A stretch of DNA of 64,000 nt. Source: Caulobacter sp. (GTDB lineage Bacteria; Pseudomonadota; Alphaproteobacteria; Caulobacterales; Caulobacteraceae). Made by a program: the position numbers and the translations under genes. The notes beneath the pieces are model-generated. The model made no database searches. It had not been told where the DNA came from and was given only the letters and a program-made list of their open reading frames with translations. The stretch lies in contig WGLL01000011.1 in the NCBI GenBank assembly GCA_016125585.1, positions 1 through 64,000 of the forward strand. The letters are read 5' to 3'. Positions within the stretch are counted from its first letter, which is position 1. Each line of letters opens with the position of its first letter. Shown one piece after another: positions 1-8,675 of this stretch.

Positions 1-2916
1 AAGCTGCAGGCCCTCGATATTGGCGCCCAGGGTCCAGTTCACCGAGTTGCGGACGATGTCGTAGCCTTCGCCAGCGTTCTCGACCACCGAGTCGGCGACG
101 CTGTCGACATAGTAGACGTCGTTGCCGACGCCGCCGCGCAGGGTGTCGTTGCCGGTCCCGCCGTCCAGAACGTCGTTGCCGTCGCCGCCATCAAGAACAT
201 CGTTGTCGGCGCCGCCGTCGAGCCGGTCGTTGCCTTGGCCGCCGATTAGGCTGTCGTAGCCCGAGCCGCCATAAAGCTTGTCATTGCCGTCGCCGCCGTC
301 GAGGTCGTCGTTGCCGGCTCCACCGTCAACAGTGTCGCTGCCGAGACCGCCCTTTAGATGGTCGCCGCCGTCGTCGCCGTAGACGTAGTCATTGCCGTCG
401 CCGCCATCGATGGTGTCGACGCCGTCGCCGCCATGCAGGGTGTTCTTGCCGGCGTTGCCAACGATGTTGTTGGCCAGGGCGTTGCCGGTTCCGTCGATGT
501 CGCCGGCGCCCTGGAGCTGCAGGCCCTCGATGTTGCCGGCCAGCGTCCAGGTGATGGTGCTGCGGACGATGTCATAGCCTTCGGCGGCGTTTTCCGTGGT
601 CGTGTCGCCGGCGTCGTCGACATAGTAGATGTCGTTGCCGGTTCCACCGGACATGGCGTCGGCGCCGGTTCCGCCATCCAGGACGTCATTGCCGGCGCCG
701 CCGTTGAGGGTGTCGATCCCCGCGCCGCCGTCGAGACGGTCATTGCCGTCGTCGCCGTTGAGGATGTCGACCCCATCTCCGCCATACAGCTTGTCCGAGC
801 CGTTGCCTCCGTTCAGCGTGTCGTCGTTGTTTTCGCCGTAGAGGGTGTCGTTGCCGTCGCCGCCGTTGACGTAGTCGTTGCCAGCGTCGGCGTCGATCAC
901 GTCGGCGCCCGCCGTACCGGTCAGGGTGTCAGGGCCGGCTGTCGGCGCCGCGCCGGGCAAGTCCTCTATGGGCAACAGGAAGGCGGCCGAGGCTGTGCCG
1001 CCGGCGCCGTCGTCCACCGCCAGGGTCACCGTTGCTGTCGAGGGCGGGGCGCCGGTGTTGGCCAGGAAGCTGAAGGTGCTGGTGGCGTCGCCGTTCAGCA
1101 GGGCGTCGATCTGGGTCGCCGTGCCGACGATGGTGACTGAAGCCGTTCCGGAATTGGAGACAATGGCCCCGCTGCCGCCCGCCGTCACGGTGAGCAGGCC
1201 GTAGTCGGTCGACAGGGTGACGGTCAGCACGTCGCCGGCGTCGGGATCGCTGACGGTAAAGCCTGTCGACTTGAGGTCGAGGGGAACCAGTTCGACCGCG
1301 GCCGGGCCGACATTGAATACCTGGGACTTGATTGCGTAGTTGGAGTTGTCGCCGGTCGCCCCGCCGACGCCCTGGCTGAGGTCCTGCCAGGTGACGACAA
1401 AGCCCTGATCGAGGACGGCGATGTGGGCGGTGATCTGGTCGCCGCTGATGGCGGTATTGACGAGGAGTTCCTCGCCCCGTGGCGTGCCGTCAGCCGCGAA
1501 CACCTGCGCCTTGATGGCGAAGCCGCTGTTGTCGCCGGTCGCTCCGCCCACGCCCAGGCTCGCATCCTCCCAGGTGATGACGAAGCCGCCGTCGGGAAGG
1601 GCGGCGATCTGCGGATTGGTCTGCGGGCCGCTGATGGCGGTGTTGGCGAGAATTTCGCCGCCCACAGGCGACCCGTCAGCGGCAAAGACCTGAGCCTTGA
1701 TCGCATAGCTGCTGCCATCGCCTGTCGCGCCCCCGTTCCCCTGGCTTACATCACGCCAGGTCACCACGAAGCCGCCATGGGCCAGGGCGGTGATCTGGGG
1801 ATTGCTCTGGCTGTTCTGGGTCGCGGTGTTGACGCGGATTTCACTGCCCGTCGGCGTTCCGTCCGCGGCGAAGACCTGGGCCTTGACGGCAAGGCTGCTG
1901 GTGTCGCCACCCGCCCCGCCCACACCGAGGCTGAAGTCATTCCAGGTAACGACGAACCCGCCGTCCGCCAGCGCAGTGATCTGGTTCTGGCCCTGACTGC
2001 CCGCCGTCGCGGTGTTGACGAGAATTTCGCCGCCGACCGCCGTCCCGTCCGCGGCGAAGACCTGCGCCTTGATCGCATTGCTGGAGCTGTCGCCGGTGGC
2101 GCCGCCAACGCCGAGGCTGCCGTCGGTCCAGGTAATAACGAACCCGCCGTCGGACAAGACCGTGATCTCCTGTGCTGTCTGGGCGCCCTGGGTGGCCGTA
2201 TTCACCAGGATTTCGCCGCCGACAGCGGCGCCGGTCGATGTGAAGACCTGGGCCTTGACGGCGTAGTTGCTGGCGTCGCCCGTCGCGCCGCCGGCGCCCT
2301 GGCTGGCATCCCGCCAGGTCACCACGAAGCCGCCGTTCGGCAGGCCGACGATCTGGGGATTGTCCTGGCTGTTTTGTGTGGCGGTGTTGACGAGAATTTC
2401 GCCGCCGACCGTGGCGCCGGCGGCGGTAAAGACCTGGGTCTTGACGGCGTAACCGGAGGCGTCGCCCGTCGCCCCGCCGACGCCCTGGCTGAAGTCCGCC
2501 CAGCTGACGGCGAAGCCGCCGTTCGCCAGGGCGGCGACCACGGGCAGGTACTGGTCGCCGGCGGTCGCGGTATTGACGAGAATTTCGCTGCCGACGGGGA
2601 CGCCGTCGGCGGTGAAGACCTGGGCCTTGACCGCGCCGGCGCTGCTGTCGCCCGTGGCGCCGCCAACCCCGAGGCTGAGGTCCGACCAGACCACGACGAA
2701 CCCGCCGCCGGCCAGGGTGGTGACCACGGCGCTGGACTGACCGCCCGAGACCGCCGTATTGACGAGGATTTCGCCGCCGAGGCGCCCGGACTGGACAGGG
2801 GCGCCCACGCTGGGACCACCCGTCCCGGCGAAACCCTGAGCGCCCCCGCCGGCCGGAATGAAAATCGGGGACGCGTCGCCGGCACCGGCGACGGGCGCGA
2901 TGGAATCAACAGTCAT
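1..2916 (-). CDS. Large secreted RTX (hemolysin-type calcium-binding) repeat protein, C-terminus outside the window
   Basis: The reading frame is open from an ATG at 2916 to the left edge (972 codons seen). After about 40 N-terminal residues without a classical signal peptide, there are eight units of about 62 residues, each starting near GEILVNTA and containing NGGFVVTW, at roughly 2790-1265. Such units are common in alphaproteobacterial RTX adhesins and may form a beta-propeller (inference). A cadherin/VCBS-like segment follows at about 1260-960, then two blocks of GGxGxDxLxGG calcium-binding nonapeptides separated by a YYVD..DxVVE..GEGYDIVRS..TWTL segment. This architecture is that of type I-secreted, Ca-dependent surface or S-layer-like proteins. 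The C-terminal secretion signal and any T1SS genes would lie outside the window. Function as adhesin or enzyme cannot be decided. Confidence 0.9.
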   Translation of the reverse strand, partial: MTVDSIAPVAGAGDASPIFIPAGGGAQGFAGTGGPSVGAPVQSGRLGGEILVNTAVSGGQSSAVVTTLAGGGFVVVWSDLSLGVGGATGDSSAGAVKAQVFTADGVPVGSEILVNTATAGDQYLPVVAALANGGFAVSWADFSQGVGGATGDASGYAVKTQVFTAAGATVGGEILVNTATQNSQDNPQIVGLPNGGFVVTWRDASQGAGGATGDASNYAVKAQVFTSTGAAVGGEILVNTATQGAQTAQEITVLSDGGFVITWTDGSLGVGGATGDSSSNAIKAQVFAADGTAVGGEILVNTATAGSQGQNQITALADGGFVVTWNDFSLGVGGAGGDTSSLAVKAQVFAADGTPTGSEIRVNTATQNSQSNPQITALAHGGFVVTWRDVSQGNGGATGDGSSYAIKAQVFAADGSPVGGEILANTAISGPQTNPQIAALPDGGFVITWEDASLGVGGATGDNSGFAIKAQVFAADGTPRGEELLVNTAISGDQITAHIAVLDQGFVVTWQDLSQGVGGATGDNSNYAIKSQVFNVGPAAVELVPLDLKSTGFTVSDPDAGDVLTVTLSTDYGLLTVTAGGSGAIVSNSGTASVTIVGTATQIDALLNGDATSTFSFLANTGAPPSTATVTLAVDDGAGGTASAAFLLPIEDLPGAAPTAGPDTLTGTAGADVIDADAGNDYVNGGDGNDTLYGENNDDTLNGGNGSDKLYGGDGVDILNGDDGNDRLDGGAGIDTLNGGAGNDVLDGGTGADAMSGGTGNDIYYVDDAGDTTTENAAEGYDIVRSTITWTLAGNIEGLQLQGAGDIDGTGNALANNIVGNAGKNTLHGGDGVDTIDGGDGNDYVYGDDGGDHLKGGLGSDTVDGGAGNDDLDGGDGNDKLYGGSGYDSLIGGQGNDRLDGGADNDVLDGGDGNDVLDGGTGNDTLRGGVGNDVYYVDSVADSVVENAGEGYDIVRNSVNWTLGANIEGLQL

Positions 2917-3286
2917 GTGAACACCCCAAAAGCTACGCGAGGCGCACGACTGCCACGCTCAATCCGGCGCCGAACAAGGCGCTCCCCAAACCTACGACAG
3001 CAAAAATTCGAGGGGACGGATAGTGTAATTCTTCTGTTAACTTCGATTTCCTGCCGCCTTTTGTCGGGCGGCCGACAAAAGGCGGCCGTTCCTCTTGGAT
3101 CAGCCCGAGGCGGCGGTAACCCCGAAGGCGATTACTGAAATCGGCAGAGTTTACGGCGCGGCCGGCGGATTACGGCGAATTAACGCCCGCGCCATTGCCG
3201 GTTCGGCCGCCCGGGCCTACCCCTTTTCGTCAGCATCGAACCCCGTGCGCCGTCGGCGTCAGGGCCCCTGACCGGAGACATTCCCG
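2917..3286. other. Divergent intergenic region between the RTX and DUF885 genes
   Basis: This 370-base stretch holds no gene that I can support. It is less GC-rich than its flanks around 2990-3060 and contains a perfect 15-bp inverted repeat (listed separately). Both neighbouring genes are transcribed away from it, so promoters for both should lie here. Confidence 0.6.
3053..3086. promoter_or_regulatory. Perfect 15-bp inverted repeat with 4-base loop
   Basis: GCCGCCTTTTGTCGG at 3053-3067 is matched exactly by its reverse complement at 3072-3086, around the loop GCGG. It lies between two divergently transcribed genes and has no T-run on either side, so it is better explained as an operator or RNA hairpin than as a terminator. 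The binding factor is unknown. Confidence 0.6.
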
Positions 3287-5113
3287 ATGATCAATCGCCG
3301 CCAACTGTTCGCCAGCGCCACCGCGGTGGCCGCCATGTCCGCATTGCCGCGTCTCGCGCTTGCCGCCGCCCCGACGGGCGAGGCGGCCAAGATGTATGCG
3401 ATGTTCGACAAGGCCATGGACGAGGCCTTCCGCCGGGCGCCGGAGCTGGCGACCTATCTGGGTCTCGACAGCGGGGCGATGGCCTGGAGCAAGGGCCTGC
3501 TGTCGGACAATTCGGCGATCGCCCAGGCCGAGAACCGGGCCCGCAACGCCGAGCAACTGGCCGAGCTGCGCAAGATCGACCGCAGCCAGCTGACCGGCAT
3601 GGACGCCATCAACTATGACACGGTCGAATTCGTGCTGGCGGTGCAGGCCGAGGGCGACAGCCAGTTCGACTTCAACAACGGCGGCAACGGCTCGCCCTAT
3701 GTGCTGAGCCAGCTGACCGGCAGCTATCAGCAGGTTCCCGACTTCCTCGACACCGCCCACAGCATCGCCACCGCAGACGACGCCGACGCCTATCTGTCGC
3801 GGATGGAATGCTTTGGCCGCATGCTCGACAACGAGACCGAACAGGCGATGCAGGACGCGGCCAAGGGCGTCATTCCGCCGGACTTCATCCTCGACAAGAC
3901 CATCACCCAGATGAAGGCCTTCCTGGCCACCCCGACGCCGGAGACCACCCTGGTCGCCTCGCTGGTGCGCCGGGTCGGGGAGAAGAAGATCGAGGGCGAC
4001 TACGCCCGGGTCGCCACCGCGCTGTACGACGAGAAGATCCGCCCGGCGCTCGAGCGACAGCTGGCCCTGGTCGAGAGCTGGCGGCCGGGGGCGGTGCACG
4101 ACGCCGGCGTCGGCCGCCTGCCCAAGGGCGAGGCCTATTACCGTCACTCGCTGAAGAGCTACACCACCTCCGACATCAACCCCGAGGAGGTGCACCAGGT
4201 CGGCCTGGACATGGTCAAGAGCCTGGGCGCCCGCGCCGACAAGCTGATGAAGAAGGCCGGCTACACCAAGGGCACCGTCGGCGAGCGCTATGCCCAGATG
4301 TACGCTGATCCGAAGCAGCAGTGGCCCAATACCGACGAGGGCAAGGAGGCCCTGCTGCTGGATCTCAACGAGAAGGTGAAGGTGGTCCAGGCCAAACTGC
4401 CGGCCTGGTTCGGCCAACTGCCCAAGGCGCCGGTGGAGATCCGCCGCGTGCCCAAGGCCATCGAGGCCGGGGCGCCGGGCGGCTACTACAACGGTCCGTC
4501 GCTGGATGGAAAGCGGCCGGGCATCTACTGGATCAACCTGCGCGACACGGCCGAGCAGCCCAAGTTCCTGCTGTCGACCCTGACCTATCACGAGGCCATT
4601 CCCGGTCACCACCTGCAGATCTCTCTGAGCAACGAGGCCGGCGACCTGCCGCTGATCCGCAAGATCATCGGCAACTCCGGCTACCAGGAAGGCTGGGCCC
4701 TCTATGCCGAGGAGCTGGCGGTCGAGATGGGCATGTACAAGTCCGACCTGCTGGGCGAGATCGGCATGATCCACGATGCCATGTTCCGCGCCGTGCGGCT
4801 GGTCGTCGACAGCGGCATGCACAGCAAGGGCTGGAGCCGCGAGCAGGCGGTGAAATACTACGTCGACAATATCGGCGACAAGGAAACCGCCGCCATCACC
4901 GAGATCGAACGCTACTGCGTCTGGCCAGGCCAGGCCTGCAGCTACATGGTCGGCAAGCTGACCTTCCTGAAGACCCGGGCCAAGGCCAGGAAGGCGCTGG
5001 GCGGGAAATTCGATATCCGCAAGTTCCACGACGCCGTGTTGCTGTCGGGGGTCACCCCGCTGGCGGTGCTGGAACAGGTGGTCGACGACTACATCGCCGC
5101 CAACAAGGCCTGA
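3287..5113 (+). CDS. DUF885 family metalloprotease-like protein with twin-arginine-type signal peptide
   Basis: The 608-residue product begins MINRRQLFASATAVAAMSAL, an NRRQLF twin-arginine motif followed by a hydrophobic stretch and an ALA cleavage site near residue 27, so export to the periplasm is likely. The C-terminal half carries HEAIPGHH (about residues 437-444) followed by YQEGWALYAEEL, the zinc-site arrangement of DUF885 proteins, which resemble gluzincin peptidases. Length is typical of the family. The start is supported by a GGAGA 9 bases upstream. Substrate is unknown; some DUF885 proteins have been linked to peptide or glycopeptide cleavage. It stands alone, with a hairpin just after its stop. 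Confidence 0.85.
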   Translation: MINRRQLFASATAVAAMSALPRLALAAAPTGEAAKMYAMFDKAMDEAFRRAPELATYLGLDSGAMAWSKGLLSDNSAIAQAENRARNAEQLAELRKIDRSQLTGMDAINYDTVEFVLAVQAEGDSQFDFNNGGNGSPYVLSQLTGSYQQVPDFLDTAHSIATADDADAYLSRMECFGRMLDNETEQAMQDAAKGVIPPDFILDKTITQMKAFLATPTPETTLVASLVRRVGEKKIEGDYARVATALYDEKIRPALERQLALVESWRPGAVHDAGVGRLPKGEAYYRHSLKSYTTSDINPEEVHQVGLDMVKSLGARADKLMKKAGYTKGTVGERYAQMYADPKQQWPNTDEGKEALLLDLNEKVKVVQAKLPAWFGQLPKAPVEIRRVPKAIEAGAPGGYYNGPSLDGKRPGIYWINLRDTAEQPKFLLSTLTYHEAIPGHHLQISLSNEAGDLPLIRKIIGNSGYQEGWALYAEELAVEMGMYKSDLLGEIGMIHDAMFRAVRLVVDSGMHSKGWSREQAVKYYVDNIGDKETAAITEIERYCVWPGQACSYMVGKLTFLKTRAKARKALGGKFDIRKFHDAVLLSGVTPLAVLEQVVDDYIAANKA

Positions 5114-5121
5114 GGTCCGCA

Positions 5122-5149
5122 TCACCGCCGGCTATCGGGCCGGCGGTGA
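5122..5149 (+). terminator. Hairpin downstream of the DUF885 gene
   Basis: An 11-bp perfect stem (TCACCGCCGGC at 5122-5132 with GCCGGCGGTGA at 5139-5149) lies 9 bases after the stop codon. No clear T-run follows, so termination may be weak or Rho-assisted. Confidence 0.5.
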
Positions 5150-5457
5150 CGGCCCTTGGGCGAGCGGGGAAGGGGAGCCGGCGGACGCCGGACGCGCCCG
5201 CCTCCGCCGCCTACAGCAGCCAGCCTCCGCTATCGCCGGTGACGTCGCCGTTGATCTGCATCTTTCTACGCCTTGGTCGGCGACGAAGGCCGACACAGGC
5301 GCAGATAAGCGGTGGCCCTGACAGGGTAATTATCCACCAGCATTTTTCGCCGCTCAGCTGTAGGCGCGGCGAGGTCTATAGCCTGTGGGTTGAGCGGCGG
5401 GCGCTTTACAGAAGAACGACGCTATCGTGACAGACTCTTCTTTGGGTCGGGTGCAAA
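5150..5457. other. Intergenic region without a recognisable gene
   Basis: Between convergent genes. The minus strand has a short reading stretch ending in VTGDSGGWLL near 5213-5260, which may be a gene remnant, but nothing supports expression. No RNA gene recognised. Confidence 0.4.
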
Positions 5458-7080
5458 CTAGCGCCAGTCGTCGGTCGTTCCGCTCCGGCGTCGCGCCGCC
5501 ACCGGCGCACTGCGCATCGGCTCCTCGGGGGTCTCGGCCGGGCGGCCGTAGCGCCAGCCCTGGGCGAAGTCGACGCCGGCGGCGCGGATGGCTTCCTCGA
5601 CCTCGGCGGTCTCGACCATTTCGGCGACCGTCCGCACCTTCAGGTCCTTGCTGAGCTTGACCACGTGGCGCACCAGGGCGGCGTCGCGGCCGCCGCTGGC
5701 CAGATCGCGCACGTAACGGCCGTCGATCTTGACGATGTCGATCGTCAGGGCCTGGAGGTAGGCCATCGAGGCCGCGCCGGAGCCGAAGTCGTCCAGACAG
5801 ACCAGGGAGCCCGCCTGGCGCAGCGCCTGGATGTGGCGATTGGCCAGGGGCAGGCCGTCGATCGCCGCGCTCTCGGTGATCTCGAACACCAGCCGGCTGG
5901 CCAGCTTCGGCGTCTGGCCGATCAGCCGCTGAAGACCTTCGATGAACGGGGACGAGCCGATGCTGCGGCCGGAGACGTTGGCCGCGAGGCGAAGCTTTCC
6001 GGTGCGGTCGGCCTTGAGGCGGCGCACCACCTGTTCGATCACCGCCCGGTCGAGTTCCTCGATCAGGTCGAACTCCTCGGCCATGCGCACCATGGCGAAG
6101 GGACTGGCGCCTTCCTCGAAGCGGATCAGGGCCTCGTGATGATGCAGGCTGCCGTCGGCGACGTGAACCACGGGCTGATAGGCGAGGGTGAAGCGCCGCT
6201 GGCTGACGGCCGCGCCCAGGGCTCCGGCCCGGTTGAGGGTGCGCTGAACCGAGCGATTCATAGCCTCCGCCATGGATTTGGGCGGGTAGTCCTTCAGGCC
6301 CTCGGCGATGAAGTCGTCGATGGCGTAGCGCAGGGCGCGGGCCAGGCGGGTCGGAGCGGCGGCCTCGATCGGCACCGACTGCACGCCAGCCTTGACCGCG
6401 GCCTCGCCACAGGCGGCGGACAGGGCCCGGGTCATGCGGCGGGCCACCACCTCGGCGCTGTCGCCGCCCTCGCGCAGGATGGCGAAACGCTGGCCCTCCA
6501 GCCGGGCGGCGGCGCCCCAGGCTCCGGACTCGGCGCGCAGGGCGCCGCTGATGCTCGCCTCAAGGGCCGCGGCGTCGGCCGGCTTGAGGGTTTCGCGGGC
6601 GGCATTGAGGCCGTCGAGCTCGACCATGGCCAGCTCCAGTTCGCGGCCGGCGGCGCGGGCCGCCTCCGTCAGGCCCCGGGCGATGCCCTCGAAGCCCTCC
6701 CGGTCATGCAGGCCGTCGGGGCCGCTGGCCGCCACCGGCAGGGGGGCGGAGGTGAGGGCGCAGGACAGCCGCCCGTTGTTGCCGGGCAGGGCGCGGAGGG
6801 TCAGCACCGCCCCATGCGCGCCGGCGCGTGACAGGCGAACAGGAAGGGGGCCGCGTCGCTGGCCTTCATCCAGACAGGTAAACAGGGCCTGCAGCAGGGG
6901 ACGGTCGACCTCGTCGAGCAGGTCCAGGCAATTCTGGCCCTTCAGGTCCGCCTCGGTGGCGCCGACCAGCGCCTGGCCGGCGCCCAGAGCCTCGCTGATC
7001 TGTCCGGACCGGTCTACTTCCAGCAGCAGATCTCCAGCCGCAAAGGCGAAACCGAGCAGGGTGCGGGACGATAGGGCCAC
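5458..7080 (-). CDS. EAL-domain cyclic-di-GMP phosphodiesterase with N-terminal PAS-like region
   Basis: The product of about 540 residues ends in an EAL domain. The signature is present: EALIRF (EAL motif), EITES, LDDFGSG (the DDFG(T/S)G metal-binding loop), VKIDG and the AEMVET loop, so catalytic activity on c-di-GMP is plausible. The N-terminal ~120 residues look like a PAS sensor (GDLLLEVDRSGQI...). The middle ~200 residues may be a degenerate GGDEF, with no GGDEF motif seen. I chose the GTG at 7080 because GGAGA precedes it by 6 bases; the same frame is open further upstream, across the recA regulatory region. It is divergent from recA; in Caulobacter a similar EAL gene neighbours recA (from memory). 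Acts in the cytosol on second-messenger turnover. Confidence 0.85.
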   Translation of the reverse strand: MALSSRTLLGFAFAAGDLLLEVDRSGQISEALGAGQALVGATEADLKGQNCLDLLDEVDRPLLQALFTCLDEGQRRGPLPVRLSRAGAHGAVLTLRALPGNNGRLSCALTSAPLPVAASGPDGLHDREGFEGIARGLTEAARAAGRELELAMVELDGLNAARETLKPADAAALEASISGALRAESGAWGAAARLEGQRFAILREGGDSAEVVARRMTRALSAACGEAAVKAGVQSVPIEAAAPTRLARALRYAIDDFIAEGLKDYPPKSMAEAMNRSVQRTLNRAGALGAAVSQRRFTLAYQPVVHVADGSLHHHEALIRFEEGASPFAMVRMAEEFDLIEELDRAVIEQVVRRLKADRTGKLRLAANVSGRSIGSSPFIEGLQRLIGQTPKLASRLVFEITESAAIDGLPLANRHIQALRQAGSLVCLDDFGSGAASMAYLQALTIDIVKIDGRYVRDLASGGRDAALVRHVVKLSKDLKVRTVAEMVETAEVEEAIRAAGVDFAQGWRYGRPAETPEEPMRSAPVAARRRSGTTDDWR

Positions 7081-7198
7081 GTTTTGTCTCCGATGAACCG
7101 CCACCGATAGCCAACTCTGCTTAAGATCAGGTTGGCCTCGGGGCTGCGGCGTGGCGCCGCAGGGGACGGACGAGACGCATGATCCGTCGCAAGAAAAA

Positions 7199-7213
7199 GA
7201 ACATATTGCGAAC
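7199..7213. promoter_or_regulatory. LexA binding site (alphaproteobacterial SOS box)
   Basis: GAAC-N7-GAAC is present at 7199-7202 and 7210-7213. This is the reverse complement of GTTC-N7-GTTC, the direct-repeat LexA box known from Caulobacter and Rhizobium. It lies 80 bases before recA and 119 bases from the divergent EAL start, so both genes could be affected. Confidence 0.85.
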
Positions 7214-7292
7214 GAGAACAAACCATGCACATATATCGCCAACGAGGACGCCGGACGGGCCGGCCAGAATCGTGGAAGAAGGGTGGCTTCAG

Positions 7293-8357
7293 ATGGCTCA
7301 GGCGGCATTGAAACTCGTGGCAAGAGACGACGGCGACAAGCAGCGCGCGCTGGAAGCGGCGCTGGGACAGATCGACAGGGCCTTTGGCAAGGGCTCGGTG
7401 ATGAAGCTCGGTGTGAAGGGCAAGATCGTCGAGATCGAGTCGGTCTCGACCGGGTCGCTGGGCCTGGACATGGCGCTGGGCATCGGCGGCCTGCCGAAGG
7501 GACGGATCGTCGAGATCTACGGTCCGGAAAGCTCGGGCAAGACCACCCTGGCCCTGCATGTGGTGGCCGAGGTGCAGAAGGCCGGCGGCACGGCCGCCTT
7601 CATCGACGCCGAACATGCGCTGGATCCGTCCTATGCCCACAAGCTGGGGGTCAATCTCGACGACCTGCTGGTCGCCCAGCCGGATACCGGCGAACAGGCG
7701 CTGGAGATCACCGACACCCTGGTGCGGTCCAACGCCGTTGACGTCATCGTCATCGACTCCGTGGCGGCCCTGACGCCCCGCGCCGAGATCGAGGGCGAGA
7801 TGGGCGACAGCCTGCCCGGCCTGCAGGCTCGTCTGATGAGCCAGGCGCTGCGCAAGCTGACCGGCTCGATCAGCAAGACCAAGACCCTGGTCATCTTCAT
7901 CAACCAGATCCGCATGAAGATCGGGGTGATGTACGGCAGCCCGGAGACCACCACCGGCGGCAACGCCCTGAAGTTCTACGCCTCCGTCCGCCTCGACATC
8001 CGCCGCACCGGCTCGGTCAAGGTGCGCGACGAGATCATCGGCAACAACGTCCGGGTCAAGGTGGTCAAGAACAAGGTCGCGCCGCCGTTCCGCGAAGTCG
8101 AGTTCGACATCATGTATGGCCAGGGCATTTCCAAGCTGGGCGAGATCATCGACCTTGGCGTCAAGGCCGGGGTCATCGAGAAGTCCGGCTCCTGGTTCTC
8201 CTGGAACAGCCAGCGGATCGGCCAGGGTCGCGACAACGTCCGCGAATTCTTGCGCAACAATCCCGACATGGCGGCCGAGATCGAGGCCCAGGTGCGCGGC
8301 AAGGCCGACGATATCGAGGAGGAACTGCTGGTCGGTTCCGAGCCTGACGAGGAATAG
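7293..8357 (+). CDS. recA: RecA recombinase
   Basis: 354 residues. The start [10 protein letters not shown] fits the RecA family and the ATG at 7293 is preferred over an upstream in-frame codon that would overlap the SOS box. Walker [10 protein letters not shown] is at about residues 77-85, Walker [11 protein letters not shown] near 150, the [14 protein letters not shown] loop L2 region follows, and the acidic C-terminus ends EPDEE. It catalyses ATP-dependent strand exchange and LexA self-cleavage in the cytosol. An SOS box upstream and a terminator-like hairpin downstream show that it is a monocistronic SOS gene. Its length is near the Caulobacter homologue's. Confidence 0.98.
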   Translation: MAQAALKLVARDDGDKQRALEAALGQIDRAFGKGSVMKLGVKGKIVEIESVSTGSLGLDMALGIGGLPKGRIVEIYGPESSGKTTLALHVVAEVQKAGGTAAFIDAEHALDPSYAHKLGVNLDDLLVAQPDTGEQALEITDTLVRSNAVDVIVIDSVAALTPRAEIEGEMGDSLPGLQARLMSQALRKLTGSISKTKTLVIFINQIRMKIGVMYGSPETTTGGNALKFYASVRLDIRRTGSVKVRDEIIGNNVRVKVVKNKVAPPFREVEFDIMYGQGISKLGEIIDLGVKAGVIEKSGSWFSWNSQRIGQGRDNVREFLRNNPDMAAEIEAQVRGKADDIEEELLVGSEPDEE

Positions 8358-8457
8358 ACCGCGTCCGGATCTACCGGGATACCTCGCGGCGATGTCGGGG
8401 ACGGCGGCGATTCCACCCTCGTCCCGTCCCGCCCCGCACAAGACGCCGCCGCGAGGC

Positions 8458-8494
8458 AAGGACGTCCGCCATACCCCGGCGGGCGTCCTTTCTC
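8458..8494 (+). terminator. Rho-independent terminator of recA
   Basis: A 13-bp stem with one G:T pair joins AAGGACGTCCGCC (8458-8470) to GGCGGGCGTCCTT (8478-8490), followed by TTCT-like bases. It lies about 100 bases after the recA stop. Confidence 0.7.
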
Positions 8495-8569
8495 GTTGGG
8501 CCCGCCGCGTCCCAGGCCCCGGGGCCGCAAACCCGGGTTCCACTGAAGGCACGGCTAGACTGGAATATG

Positions 8570-8596
8570 GCGCGATTTGATGGAATCAAACCGCGC
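8570..8596. promoter_or_regulatory. Hyphenated palindrome before alaS
   Basis: GCGCGATTTGAT (8570-8581) faces ATCAAACCGCGC (8585-8596) with one mismatch and a 3-base loop. It is 80 bases before the alaS start. Its position suits an operator or a leader hairpin; Escherichia coli AlaRS is known to bind a palindrome in its own promoter, but no such site is established here. Confidence 0.4.
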
Positions 8597-8675
8597 TGCT
8601 CCAGACTTTTCGTCGGCGCGTGTTTGGTCCGATTGCCGGTTCCCACCAATCGGAACACGCACTAGAGAACCCATC

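Noticed and set aside
1-960. Regular DNA repeats that could look like a CRISPR or satellite
   Set aside because: Spacing follows 9-residue GGxGxD codon repeats in an open frame; no constant repeat-spacer pattern.
5186-5265. Short minus-strand frame ending VTGDSGGWLL
   Set aside because: Too short, no ribosome site and no recognisable family; possibly a remnant.
7179-7292. N-terminal extension of RecA from an upstream in-frame ATG
   Set aside because: It would include the SOS box and lacks similarity to RecA; the ATG at 7293 gives the normal length.
8577-8675. AlaRS start at 8577
   Set aside because: Adds 33 unrelated residues over the palindrome; [11 protein letters not shown] is the family start.
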